Assembly (NCBI GenBank): GCA_027625915.1
Contig: JANTQA010000042.1
Coordinates: 4,786,001 to 4,850,000, forward strand
From: Anaeramoeba flamelloides
Taxonomy: Eukaryota > Metamonada > Anaeramoebidae
DNA length: 64,000 nt
Direction of reading: 5' to 3'
Part shown: one piece after another, positions 1-12,561 of the stretch
Layout: every line of letters starts with the position of its first letter
Numbering within the stretch: the first letter of the stretch is position 1
The notes under the pieces: generated by a model
Told to the model about the DNA's origin: nothing
The model's input: only the letters and a program-made list of their open reading frames with translations
Database searches by the model: none
Position numbers and translations under genes: made by a program

Positions 1-142
1 ATACTGAATTCCCTCTCTTGAAGAAGAACCTGTATAACAAGTATTTGTAAGTTTTTATATAGCGTTGTTCTGTAAAACTAGTCTTAACTTCTGAATATTA
101 ATGTCAATTTCATTTTTTATAAGATTTTACAAATTATTCAAG

Positions 143-3100
143 ATGATCCAAGACGATGTAAATTTTTTTCTTCCTAAAGTTAACAACCTTACAAACCTTC
201 TTTCCTCTCAACATTTTCTTCTTTCTCTTTTGTCTTCAAATTTCAATAGATTATCTGGTCATGTGTCGGTGAGAATTTCTGTTGTTTTAAAGCAAAAACA
301 AAACTAGAAACATTTTGCCGTAATAGATATAATTTGAGTGGTATTTGTCGAAGAAAGTTGTGTCCATTAGCGAATTCACAATACGCCACTGTTCTTGAAC
401 ATAGAGGCAAATGTCTTCTTTATATGAAGACAATTGAAAGAATTCACACGCCAAACAAAATGTGGGAGAAAATTGTCTTGCCAGACAAATATTCTGATGC
501 ATTAAAAATGATCGATGAAAAATTACAATATTTTCCCAAAATGACAATTAATAAAGCAAAACAAAGGCTAACTCGTATCCGTCAATACCTTATGAGGATG
601 AGAAGAATGAAATTGACTGTAAATATTTCTTTCTTTTTTTTTGTTGATCCTTTCTTTTTTGTGTTTTTTTATTTGAAAAAAATCTCAAAAAAATTACGTA
701 ATTAACCAAGAAGAAATTAAGGCCTTCAAAACACCACAACTCAAATGTTATATTAACACTGTTTATTCTTGAAAAAGGAAAACACAAGAAAAAGGTATAA
801 GATCTATTTAAGGGACTAATCCCTATTAAATTTTTTTACCTAAATTTAAGAGAGATTGAGAAGATTTGTTGCCAATTACTTTTATTTGAAAAACTCTGTT
901 TATTTTCAATATTAAACATATTACTAGATAAGGAATCCTTATTTAGAAATTGGTCAACAAAAAAATAATAGAGACTAGCCACTTAATGGTCTGTACTAAT
1001 TTTATGATCTGTAGAGGTTGAAATACAAGACACTTAATATTAAAAATGATTTCAAAGAATAGTGGATTTAAGGAAAGTCAAAATACCATTAAAAATCAAA
1101 TTGAAAAAATACATTTGATCTCAAAGTTCAAGAACGAAGCACAATTAAATTATATTAAGATTTTCATTTTCTTATCCTTGATTTTCTCAAGATCTTTTGG
1201 TATTTTCACAGCTAATTTGAGGAAAAAATGAAAATTTTTTGTTCATATTCCATAATATTTTTCTAGTTTATTAAAAGTAAATGCCTTAGATCTTGACAAA
1301 ATCATTAAGAAATGATATTTTTAGACATTTAATTAAACTTCCTTATTCAACACTATAACCAAATATTTACTCTTCTAAATTGATTGTAACAGTAATAATT
1401 AATATATATTTGAGAAACTTGAAATAAAAATTTTCATTTATTAATTAGAAAATGACAGCATTGTTCTTTTCGGGTTTTTAGAGGAAAAGTAATGAAAGCA
1501 TTTATTGATCCAAAAACTTTTCACAATTCTTGAACAAAAAACTAAACTCTTTTTCAAATAAAAGGGCACAAAAAATTTCAAGAATTATTCATAAATGAAT
1601 CAAATTAATTATAGTATCATTCTAAAATATAAGAACCGCTTTAAAACATAAAAAAACACTCAACTGGATCTTTAAAACTCATTAAAACAAAACAATAAAA
1701 AATTAAAATTCAATATTTTAAAAATTGGTGTGCCCTTTTATTTGAAATGAGAAATCTCATTTTGTAAATTGTAATGAAAAAAATTATAAACCCAATAAAA
1801 ACCTTTGAACAAGGCGAATTGGGAAAAAGTTCTCCACGTTTTATTGATAATTCATTACACGTCAAACTTTTGTTCTTTAAAGTCTCATTTTCAATATAAA
1901 GTTGCAATTCATCTGGGTATTTTGTTGGAATGTTTTTTCTTTATTTCTCTTTTCTTTGTTCCATGCATCAATCCAATAATGGTCTTTCTTAATTCCTATT
2001 TCTATCTTGATTCGAAATCAAACTTAAACTGTTTCCATTTATACACAAGTAGATTATTTCCAAATTGGTTTCTTCTGATCTTGCTTTTTCATTTTCCAAC
2101 TGTTCAATATCCAAAAATAAAAAAAGCAAAAAATGAAAAAATGAATAATTAAAATGAAAATCACCAATAAGTAATTATCTTATTAACAATCAAATTCGAT
2201 GGTATTGACGATTTGAGAGGTGTGCCCTTTTGTTTGAAAAATAGTTTAGATAAATTTAAAACCAATTTTGCTTACCCCTTGTTTCTCTTCCCTTTTTACT
2301 TTACCTTATGTGAAAAGATATTTATACATTTTCACTAAATTTTATTACCTTTTAAAATATAAAGGGGAAAGTAAGGGTAGCAAAAGGATTTTTATTTTCG
2401 AACCTTTTGTAGCTAAATTTCAAATTTAGATAGCTGAAAATGGTTTTACCAACCAAACTGAAAAAAAAAAAAAACCCTAAATTCAAATTTTAACAAGATC
2501 TCTTTACTCAACATTTTTAAAAGTAAATAAATATGTTATTAGTCATAAAAGTAAAATTTACTGCCCGGAAAATTAAGATTGTACTTAATACTTTTTGAAA
2601 TTACTATGTTTCCCAAATTTATATTTTTTTTGTTGTAACAATATCAATAATTAAAAAAAAAATTATTCGAAACCTAATTGAACAAAAAAATTGATCGGTT
2701 AAATATTGTTTGGCTCTAAACAATTTCCAAATTATCATTAGAATAGTAGCAAATCTGTTTTCTAAATTTCTTTGTAATAGAGAAAGCCAAAATTTCGCTT
2801 GAAAAATTTCCTGAACCAAAAATTTTAAATGCCTAAGGCTACTTAGTTTTTTTTTTTTTTTTTCCAACAAACGATGATATTTAAGTTAATTCTGAAAATA
2901 ATACTTGAAAATATCTTGTATTTGAAGGTAAAAATAATTGGTTTGAATTTTTTATGGATTTGAAAGAGACTTTTCTATTTTTTTTTCAAAAAAATGATCT
3001 AATAAAAATCTAACATTTTTTGAAAACTAAATTAAGTTTAAAATGCTTCGACTAACTATTCCTAGATGGGTTTATCCGCTCTTTGAATTAGAAATTATGA

Positions 3101-5355
3101 ATTTAGTTACTTTGAAATTCTCTCTTTAACAGGTAAAGTGTGTTTTTTTTTAAATATTAAATCCCAAACAATAAATCTAATAAAATTCAAAATTTTTCAA
3201 ACAATCAAAGCATTCAAAATAATAAGAACTACTACAATTTCCTGAAATTAGGAAATAATTTTGATCTTTGTAAAAATCTGAAAATCATTTTTTGCTTTTT
3301 TGTTTTTTGTTTTAATTTTATTTTTTACAAGTTACGTAAATGGTTTGGTTTGATCTGAAATTTTTTGAATTGAATATTTATATTAGGGTAAAGTTGAGTT
3401 CTTTTAAATAGATAAAATCAAATAAAATTAGTTGATGTTATCTAACCATTTGATCGATCAATAATTGTATGTGAAATTTTCAATGAATTTTTCAATCCAT
3501 TTTTTTGTTGTTTCTCTCTCCAAAATTTTTGACACAACATTGGTTTTTTAGTATTTATAATTATTTATTTTTTCTTTTATGTGTAATATTTAATTCTAAA
3601 TAATTGTTAACATTTCATTTGTGAATGGTTCTATTTTGATATTCCACATATAATTTCTTTAAAAAAGTTTTTTTTTTAAAAAAAAATTGAATTTTGACCA
3701 GTCAAAACTTTTAAATTGGAGTTAATATTTATCAAGTTTTTATTCTGTAAAATTATTTGTTGAGAAGTTTAATACATTATTAAGATGATAACTTCAATTA
3801 TAAATAAGGAAATAATACAAGAATTATCTTTGTTTCAAAAAAAAAAAAAAAAATTCAATAATTTGATTTTTTTGACTGTCATTTAAATTAAATCAAATTA
3901 TTTTAAATGTGGATATTTGATAACCAGATTATTACAATTCTTGTTGATCAGTTAGAATTCAATCATTTTATTTTTAATAATTTTTTAAAAAACTCCTCAT
4001 CGCGAGTATGCAAAAATAAAATTTTAAGTTAGACAACGCTATCACTTGAATTAACATTTCATGATTATTAATAAGTTTATTTATAATACAATTAGCATTA
4101 CAGAACTTCAAATTCTTGAGGTTATTGTATTTATTGTTATTATCAGTATAACCAATTTTGTTAAAAATCTCTAGTCAAGAAAAAAAGGTCTATTTTATTT
4201 AAAAAATTTTATATCATTTGAAAAATGAATTTTAGTTTAATTCAACTTTAAGATATTTACCCGAATAGAAAATTAACTAATAATTTTAAAAATTCTGCAC
4301 TTTTCTCATAAAACTGAAATAGAGAAAAAAAATAACAAATGATAAATATGCTGTGTAATAGGTTTTTTCAGGATTTAAAAGAATCGAGTAAATTATCTGA
4401 TTTTACTTGATTCATTTATTTTCCCTGAAAACTTAACTAAAATGTCCGAGATTTCATTCTATTCTTTTGAATTCTGGAAAGCCTGTCGAAAGTGTCCATG
4501 TTTTTTTTAATTTTTGAAATAAACCAAAAAGTTAAACAATTTTCTGTATATTTCAAAAAAAAAAAAAAAAAAAAAACATCGAAAGTGCCCGTCAAGTGTC
4601 GTAGAGTGACGGAAAGTGTCTAGAGTACCTAGATTTTTTTTAAATTAAAAGAATAGAGAAAAATCATGGATTTTACTCGATTCTTTTAAATTCTTGAAAA
4701 CCTAACAAAAAGTTTCATTAAGCGCCTATGTTTTTTTTTTTTTTTTTTTTTTTTAATTGAAAAGGATTGAGAAAAATCTTTGATTTTACTCAATTCTTTT
4801 AAACTTTGGAAAACCTAAAGGCGGTTTTCAAAAGGTTTTCTGTTTTGTTTGTGACGTGCTCTAGGTTTTTTTTACTTTTTGAAATAAACAGAAAACTCAA
4901 GAGAGCCTAACTACAAATAAGAGGAATTAATATCCCCCCCTAAAATTACAATAAAAATTTTTTTCATAATCGTGTTTTGTTCTTCAAAAGTTAATTATTT
5001 TTTATTAAAAACTTAAAATAATTTCTGTTTCAATCTACTTAATTAACATAAATTAAATTATGGATTTTATAAATCTGAATCAATATTTGTTACTTTCATA
5101 TTCAGTAATAATATCTTCCATTGTAAAAAAATTCAAATTAAAAAAATAATAGAGAGAAGTTATTAGATACTTTTGTAAGGGGAAAACAATACTAAACTCT
5201 TTTTCAGTCAAAGGGGCCCAGTTCTATTGAAGAAATGGAAGACATTCTATGAGTTTAATTCATTACTCTTATCAAACTAAAATTTTCAATTTTTAGATCA
5301 AAATCATTTTTTCTCATTTTGTAAAATTTTGTTTTTTTTTGTTTTTTGCTTTTTG

Positions 5356-5416
<61 letters not shown>

Positions 5417-8142
5417 TTTGAAAAAAAAAATGTTTGAAAACGAAATAAACCTTAAGAAAAGTTAAGCTTTGTATGTTCTCTAATAATCCATACATTTACG
5501 AGTAAAAAATATTATTATCAACGATTTTAATTTCCTAAAGAAATTGAGAATTTTGCACGAGACGTTCCAATGAATGGGGCCCAAAAAATTTTTTAACATT
5601 TTTTTTTTTTTGAAATTTATGGTTTGTTCAGGGGTTTCTTTTATAATTATGGACTCTTATGTGAAGTTTATTATTTCTCGTATTTCTAAACAATCTAAGT
5701 TTGGTTGATTCTTAAAAATAAAGTGACTTTTTCATTTTTGGCTGGGCCACTTTGAGTGAAATGGAGTTTAGATTTGTTATTTATTAAAAGGATAAAAAAG
5801 AAAGAAAGAAAGCAAAAAAATAATTTCTTATTAAACAAGATAAATGATAATTTTGAACTTATTTTTTTAAGATACCCTGATTAATTTTCAAAAAATTTAA
5901 CATTTCCAGATACATTGATCAAATATATGATAAATTATTCATAAAGTGTGTTCATCCATCCATTTTTTTATCTTGAAAATCATAATAAAGTAAGGCAACA
6001 AAATTATTTTTTTTTTTGCACTTACCCTTAAATTAGTTTAATTGCTGCCATAAATGAGATGGAAAAAATTAATGAAAAAACAAAGATAAAAAACTGAAAT
6101 TTGTTCATCAAATAATAACCAATTTACTTTCATTTGGAAGAATTTAAAGAAAAAAAAAAAAAATACAGATTAATTGGTGTGTTTACAAAACACTTATTAC
6201 AATGAAAAAACCAAATATTAAAATCATTGATTAATTAATAAACATTTTTTTTATTAAATAATATTTTTATTATAATAATATTTTTGTTATTTGAATTTTT
6301 TCTGATATAAATTTTATTAGGTTCAACCAAAACTTGTAAGAGTAAATAAAAAAGTTGAAAGGCGTGAAAGAAAAAGAGAAAATAGAGCACTTGAAGTTGC
6401 AAAAATTGAAAAATCCATTAATAACGAATTAGTGGACAGATTAAAAAGTGGTCTTTATGATGGCTTCTATAATTTTGATCAAGAAGAATTTGAACAAATG
6501 TTAGACAAAATTGGTGCAAAATATGAAGAAGAAGAAGAAGAAGAAAAGGAAAAAGAAAAAACAGGTGGATCAACATTTGTTATTGATGAAGAAGCTGAAA
6601 ATGAAATGGAAGCATGGGGTAAAAGTCCAAAAATATGTAAGTTGAATTTTTTATTGTTTTTCACTGATTCTTTTTTGTTCTTAAAAATTGCAAAATTTCT
6701 TGATAAATTCATTGACCAAAGGTGAAAAATAAAAGTTTTAAAAAAATCTGTAATCAAGCCATAAAACCTTTTTATATATACTTTTTAAGGAATTTATTTT
6801 TTTGAAAAATAACTATAAAAAAACTTTACAAGGAATTTAAATAATTAAAATGTCAAAAATAATATTAGTAATATGGTTGTATGAATAGAATCCAATTTTT
6901 TTTTTTTTTTTTTATATTAAAATTTCATACAAACTATAAAAATCTTAAATGTGCCAATGAAGAGAAATGAAACACAAGATATGTAATTAAAACATTGAGT
7001 CGGGGTTAATTGATTAAATCTTAACCCCATTTCCAAAAGTGCCACTTGCATGAAATAATAAATGTAAACAATATATAAAATCCTTTAGTATTCAAGAACA
7101 ACTAATTATTAAATCTGATTAATAATTCATCTTTAAATTATTCTAAGTATATAAGAACCTGATATTTTAAAAATTAAAAAAAAATAAAACTAAAAACTAA
7201 AAAAAAGTGAGTCACAATTTTTGAAATGAGGATTACGAATTTTTTATTACTGAACTTTCACTGAAAAAAGGTTGAACACGAATATTTTTGGTTAATAATT
7301 AAATTCTTTATAAAAGAAATTACATAATATCAATTTTCTAAATGTTGATTGATATTTTCAAAGATTTTTTTTTTCGACTTGATCTTTGGCAAAAAAAAGA
7401 AAAAGAAAAAAAAATTTGAAAAAAAAAAAAAATAATAATAATAAAGAAAAAGAATGATTTTTCAAAAAAAAAGAAAAAGAAAAAGAAAAACAATTGAAAA
7501 ACATTTTGTAAAAAAATGAAAAAGTAAAACTAAAATTTGAAAAGGGAAAACTAAAATTTTACAAAAATTAGAAAATATTTTTTGATAAGAATACGGGAAG
7601 ATACCCTCAAAACAACTTCAAAGAACATTCTAAAGTGAATCAAAATTTTTGAAAAATAGCTTATAAATTTGAAAATTTACACACACACAAAAAAAAAAAA
7701 AAAAAAACGTTTCTAATTAAAAGTTTTAAACTTCTTCGAAAAATCATACATAAACCTTGTATTTATTTCATGTTCAACATTATTATTGTTGTTGTTTTCA
7801 TGATTTATTGACTTACTCATGATGTTTAAATCAAGTATATTCAATAAATAATATGCTTTTTATATTATTAATTTCTCAATAATCAATGATTAAAATCTCA
7901 TGAAATTTTTACTTAATAAACTTTATAATAATTATTTTTCTAATCATAAATAAATTTCTTTTACTTTTAATTTTACCTTTATTTTTATTTTTACTTTTTT
8001 AATAGGGGACATCGAGGATTTGGTTGATGATAATTATGATAAAAAAATGAAAAAATTAAAGAAAAGGAAAAAAGGAAAACCTAAATTTGAAATTGAATTC
8101 GAACAAGAAGTAAATCAGCAACAACAACGAGAAAAAAATTAA
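143..8142 (+). CDS. MAK16: MAK16-like ribosome biogenesis factor, four exons
   Basis: The coding exons are 143-157, 250-618, 6321-6636 and 8006-8142, joined by introns of 92, 5702 and 1369 bp. They encode 278 residues, the usual length for Mak16. Exon 1 gives only MIQDD, and exon 2 continues IIW and carries the family's four conserved cysteines (FCCF, TFCRNRY, GICRRKLCPLANSQYAT) plus the L28e-like N-terminal fold. Exon 3 starts VQPKLVRVNKKVERRE and holds an acidic Glu run near residues 197-207. Exon 4 starts with a split Trp codon and ends in a Lys-rich tail and FEIEFEQE, matching the family's C-terminus. Mak16 is known as a nucleolar 60S pre-ribosome assembly factor. All splice sites are GT-AG with acceptors aatag or attag, and the stop is TAA. 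The exon 2-3 junction is about two residues shorter than in animal Mak16, so a missed micro-exon in the giant intron is possible. Confidence 0.93.
809..985. mobile_element. Short MITE with AGGGACTA/TTAA ends
   Basis: The ends read ttaagggactaatccctatt and, inverted, aatagagactagccacttaa. Relatives occur at 60757-60937 and 27716-28649. Both ends carry TTAA, which may be the target site (as in piggyBac-type elements) or part of the inverted repeat. There is no coding capacity. It lies inside the MAK16 giant intron. Confidence 0.6.
1544..2247 (-). mobile_element. Decayed DNA transposon, 27-bp inverted ends (family T1)
   Basis: The left end AAACTCTTTTTCAAATAAAA (continuing GGGCACA) matches the reverse complement of the right end with two mismatches. 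A second copy lies in opposite orientation at 40812-41511, inside the Rab giant intron, and is about 80-85% alike by eye. The minus strand still shows fragments of a protein reading frame, for example YIENETLKNKSLTCNELSIK near 1830-1890, interrupted by several stops. It therefore looks like a plain DNA transposon whose transposase has decayed. The superfamily is not identified. A third inverted-repeat-like motif lies internally at 1728-1758. Confidence 0.65.
3320..3560. repeat. Dispersed repeat, partner near 38105-38320
   Basis: The stretch with catttgatcgatcaataatt, preceded by a ggtttggtttgatctgaaat block, recurs at 38105-38320 (tcatttgatcgatcaataat) in the same orientation. Both copies sit inside giant introns. 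No ends or coding capacity were recognised. Confidence 0.5.
4000..4930. repeat. Dispersed repeat (family T5) with CTAGGTTTTTTT units
   Basis: Block 4030-4400 (aagttagacaac, then a cattacagaactt block, then tctctagtcaagaaaaaaag) matches 9920-10240 and 46200-46570. It is followed by several degenerate internal units reading roughly gaaagtgtccgtag, cctaggtttttttt, aatttttgaaataaa. These are therefore interspersed copies of one element containing internal repetition. I see no open frame. Confidence 0.55.
5194..5769. mobile_element. MITE-like element, family T2
   Basis: The left end AAACTCTTTTTCAGTCAAAG (continuing GGGCCCAG) is mirrored by the right end ctgggccactttgagtgaaa tggagttt. A diverged second copy lies at 39987-40564 in the Rab intron. 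The first 13 bases are shared with family T1, suggesting related transposases. A poly-T run of about 57 bases lies at 5357-5413. No coding sequence is visible. Confidence 0.6.
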
Positions 8143-11100
8143 GAATATTTTACCAAGCATTACTTAAATTGGGTAATTGCAGCCATCAATTATTACCATC
8201 CTTTCCTTCCCTTCCCTTTCCTCTCTTGTTGTTAATATTTTGAAATTTTTGATTTCTAAAATCAATATTCATACAATTTTTAAAATAAAATTTTATTTAG
8301 ATTTATTTGTTTGTTCATGTGTTTATTCATTTACTTTTTCATTTGTTAATTATTATATTATTGTTTGATTTTTGTAATTTATAGCTCTGCGTCAAAATAT
8401 TCATTTATTAACTTTAAAATACCTCATTTTGGGCATTCTTTAATCAACCTATAAAGTTATAAGTAATTCCATTTTTTAAATTGAATCATTCTTGATGTTA
8501 AACAAATAGTAGATTATTTTTTAAAAAAAAATTGTTAAGCTATTAAAAGGAGTTGACTAAAGGTACTAGTATTCTGATTTAGAATAATTGAAATATATGA
8601 AAATAGTATTAAAGAGATTAGTTTTTACCATAGAGAAATCTAACTTTTTCTATATGTATATAGTGAAAGTTATACATATTATTTATTTATTTATTGTGAG
8701 AAAAGAGTAATCAGAGAAAGTTATACATATTAGTGCTTTGGGTTTTAAATTTTCTGGGGATATCATTTGGAGAAATTTTCAATTTTTTGAATTTTGGAAA
8801 ATTTTTTATTTTTTGAATCTTGAGATATCAACAATAGAATTTCTGATTCTCCTTCCCTTTTTCGACCCTAATATTATTTTATTCATGGAAAACAACGATG
8901 AAAACAAATAAAATGTTTATGTGCTTTTTGAGGAAATAAAAATATTAAAAAGTATTTCATGGGTGATTTAACCCCTTGAAAAGAGTTCAGTCATTATCAA
9001 AGATTTTTCTATTTGTTTTAAATTGTTTTGGTTGATTTGAATTCTCTCATATTTTTTATTTAGTGAATTTTCTGATTGAATTAAAAAAATGTCAATGTTT
9101 TATTGTTTTATTTCTTCATCATTTCATTTCAATATTTTTCTTTTAATAATGTAAGAGGTTTTTATTAAAATGGGTTTGTTGTGGATTTTTTTGGGTTAAC
9201 CAATTTTATTCTCTTTTGTCTTCTATAAAATAAAAAATTATTACAATATGGCAGAAAAAAATGTAAAAAAAATAAAATAAAATATTCAAAAAAATAGACT
9301 ATTATTTTTTTTTTTTTTAATTTTGAAGGGGTTAATCAATTTTTTCTTACGGTTGTTTGGTTTATTTAAAACTTTTTTAAATTAAAAGAAAATCTATTAA
9401 ATTTTCTTTTAATTTCAAAAAGTATAAAAAACCTCGCGACTTGATGGAACTCTAGGATATTTTCTCTTATTTCTAACTTTTTGTTTATAATATTCTAAAA
9501 GAACCATAATTTTCTTTATGATACACCAATTATCAAATTAATGATAATTCTTTATTACTAATAATATTAAAGATGTCATTTTTGTTAGTTTGTTAATTTA
9601 AATTAAATCTTGATCAAAATTTTTCAATTTTTTTTTATAAGGATGGGCAGTCCCAGTGAAAATAATTGGTATTTCATCCAATGCTTAGTTTTGATATTTT
9701 AAGCATAAATTGAAAGATTTTTTTTATTATCTTTTTATCATATACATAAGAATTTCTATTTAAATAATTTTTGAAGTTTCGTAGTTTAATAACAGGGATA
9801 CAATCCTTCGATTTTATATATTCTTCTTGTTAATTTAGATTGTTATTGTGTCTAATAATTTTTATATCTCTTGGCTTCTCTACACCACTTGTATAAAAAA
9901 GAAAAATTGAAAAATTCAAGTTAGACAAAAAATAACTTTAATTAACCGTTCATATTGTGGATGTATTGTTTTAACAATATAACTATCATTCCAGTTATTA
10001 AAAATCTTGTGGGGGTTGTATTTATTATTGTTATAAATACCACGATTTTTAAAAGTCTCTAGTCTAGAAAAAAGGGTCTATTTTGGGGTAAAAATCTTTG
10101 AATGAGAGGTGACAATGAATTTTTGTTAAATTAAACTTTATGATATTTATTTCAATACATAATAACTAATAGTTATAAAACAATTCTTATCATCTAAAAA
10201 AAATTACATACATAAAAAGCTGCTGATAAATATTGAAAGTGTCCGTAGGATGCCTAGGTTTTTTTTTTTTAATTTTTGAAATCAAAAGAAAATTTATTAA
10301 ATTTTTTTTTGGTTACAAAAAGTAACAAAACATAACGGTGGTCGTAGATAATTCAAAATAATTGTGTAAAATCATATAAATTTTTCTCAATTCTTTTGTA
10401 TTCTGGATAATCTAACGAAGATATCGTTATATTGCCTAGGTTTTTTTAATTTTATAAATAGAAATCAAAATTTCAAAAATTTACTTTTAATTGCGACAAT
10501 TAAAAATAACCTAACAATATTTTTCTTGAGGTGATCTGTTTTCGGTGTAAATTTTCTCGATTTTCCAAATAAACAGAAAACTTCAGAAAACCTAAATACC
10601 CTTTTTGTTTTACTTTCTGAAATAAAAAGAAAAATTATTTAATTTTCTTTTAATTTCTTATATTCAGGAAAACCTAACGAAAAGTGCCCTATGTTTTTTT
10701 TTTTTTACTTTTTCGGATAAAACGGGAATTTCTTAAAGTTTCAGTTCATTTCAAAAATTAAAAAAAAACTTAATGGAAAATCAAAAACAAAAAATATTTT
10801 TTCAATTAAATCAACAAATAATTCTTTAATAGTCCAAAAGTATTGTGTCCATTTTAGATTTCTATATATCAATTTTTAAAATAATTTTAAAATCTAATAA
10901 AATGAAGTCTATTAACTCTGAAGAAAATATTTTCCTACTTTTTTACTATAAAATTTAAAAAAAAATATTACTAGAACCCGGAAAATTCGATTTTTCAACT
11001 TAATATGTAAAAAAATATATTTTTAAATATTCTTTGATCCAAGATCTTTTATTAACCTATAGTGTTTATTATAATTGAAGTTATTAAAAAGTGTAAAAAT

Positions 11101-12561
11101 TAGCTCATGTTTATTTTTTTTTTGAAAATAATTTTCCATGATCCTGACAGAACAATTTATATTAACTTTTCTCCACATTGATTTAGATTTTACATATAAT
11201 AAATATAAGTTTTCTATTTCATAATTTATATTTTCATAGTCTTTTTTTGAATACCTAATTTTTTTTTTGTATATATATTAAAACCCAGAATTTCTAATTA
11301 ATTATTGAATTTATATCTTCTTTAATAAATTGAAATTCTGATTTGAACTATTTTTGCTTGAATTTTATAGATTATCCTTGGAGAATTTGTATTAATTGTT
11401 GATAAATATTTTACTTTTTTATTTCATCAAACCTAGATTGAGTCAAAATCTTTTTGAGTCAAGATTAAAATAGTTAATCCATAAAATAATTGACTAATAC
11501 ATAACGATTTGGAACGTTTGTTATTTTACTCCATTTATTAATTTTTTGGCAAATAAAATATTTTTCATTTTTTTAAAAATATCTTTGACTTTTTTAAAGT
11601 TTTCGGGTTAATACTTCTTTTTTTTATAACCAAATTCATAAAGATTTTATTTCTTAATAATTGATTTAATTTTAAGATTTGGACAATATTTGGATTCACT
11701 ACAAATTTCTTCAATAATTTTATATATTAATATTCATTTTTTGTTATTTTCAAAAAAGAGACTCTTCGTATTGTATGTTTGAATCTCAAAAAACAAAAAA
11801 AAAAAAGTTTTGTTAAATAATAATTAATAGTAATGGTGTGTGAATTTAAAGGTACTGACTTGTTTTTATTCTCATCAAAAATTTAATCAAATAAAGAAGA
11901 AACAAATCTTGGTGTTGATATACATTTTTTGAAATTTTTTTTTCAATCTTAACATAGACAAGTTTCTTTAGAAAGGTGATCTTTTTCGTTTTTGTCTTCA
12001 AAAAGAAAATATTTATTTTGAATATACACCTTCTCAGTTCGATTTTTATTGGTTTTTTCTTTTGTTGGTTTCAAATATTCACAAAACACATTTCTCGAGA
12101 TTCAAAAAATAATTCAATACAATCAATAAAAATTAATCAAAAAAATATGTTCAAAAAATTGAAAAATTAAAGATTCTACCTGATTTACTTTTGGATCTTT
12201 TCACAAATAGAGTAGTGAATGGCTTTTTGATATCAAAGTTTTCATATCTTGTGTCACTCAAAAATCTTTTTTCAATAATTATATTAACCTATTGAAATTT
12301 TTATAAAGGCTAATATTGGTACTTCCTTAAAAAAGAATTTGTTTAAATATGAAATCTATTATTAACATCTTGGAATCGGTTTACAATTGGTGAACAAAGG
12401 AGGTAAATCTAATCTGCACAACAACCTTAAGAAAAAACGAAATTGAAAACAGATCATTTTTTTAAATAACCTTGCTTGTCATCGCTCAGCAAATTATTTT
12501 TTCCTCTTTTCTTCTTCTAAAAAATTGGAAAATAATACAATTTTAATTTAAATTACTTGCT
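8143..12561. other. Gene-free interval with repeats
   Basis: This is the space between MAK16 and the ankyrin gene. It starts with a pyrimidine-rich 3' flank of MAK16. It holds a tandemly echoed agttatacatatta motif (8665-8735) and a long copy of the T5 repeat from about 9900 to 10740. I see no supported gene. Confidence 0.6.
9900..10740. repeat. Second copy of dispersed repeat T5
   Basis: It shares with 4000-4930 and 46190-47110 the order caagttagacaa, a cattccagttattaa block, gtctctagtctagaaaaaag, then repeated gaaagtgtccgtag / cctaggttttttt units. The tail carries three or more copies of the T-rich unit. Confidence 0.5.

Larger units (their letters stand above)
619..6320 (+). other. Giant intron 2 of MAK16
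   Basis: This 5702-bp intron has donor gtaaat and acceptor attttattag. It interrupts the gene in phase 0 after the residues MKLT. It contains no convincing gene, only repeats: a short TTAA-ended element, two inverted-repeat transposon relics, a dispersed repeat with CTAGGTTTTTTT motifs, and long homopolymer runs. Introns 1 and 3 of the same gene are 92 and 1369 bp. Confidence 0.85.

Noticed and set aside
9640-9690. Minus-strand phrase ALDEIPIIFTGTAHPYK
   Set aside because: It is only 17 codons without clear splice sites, and chance cannot be excluded.
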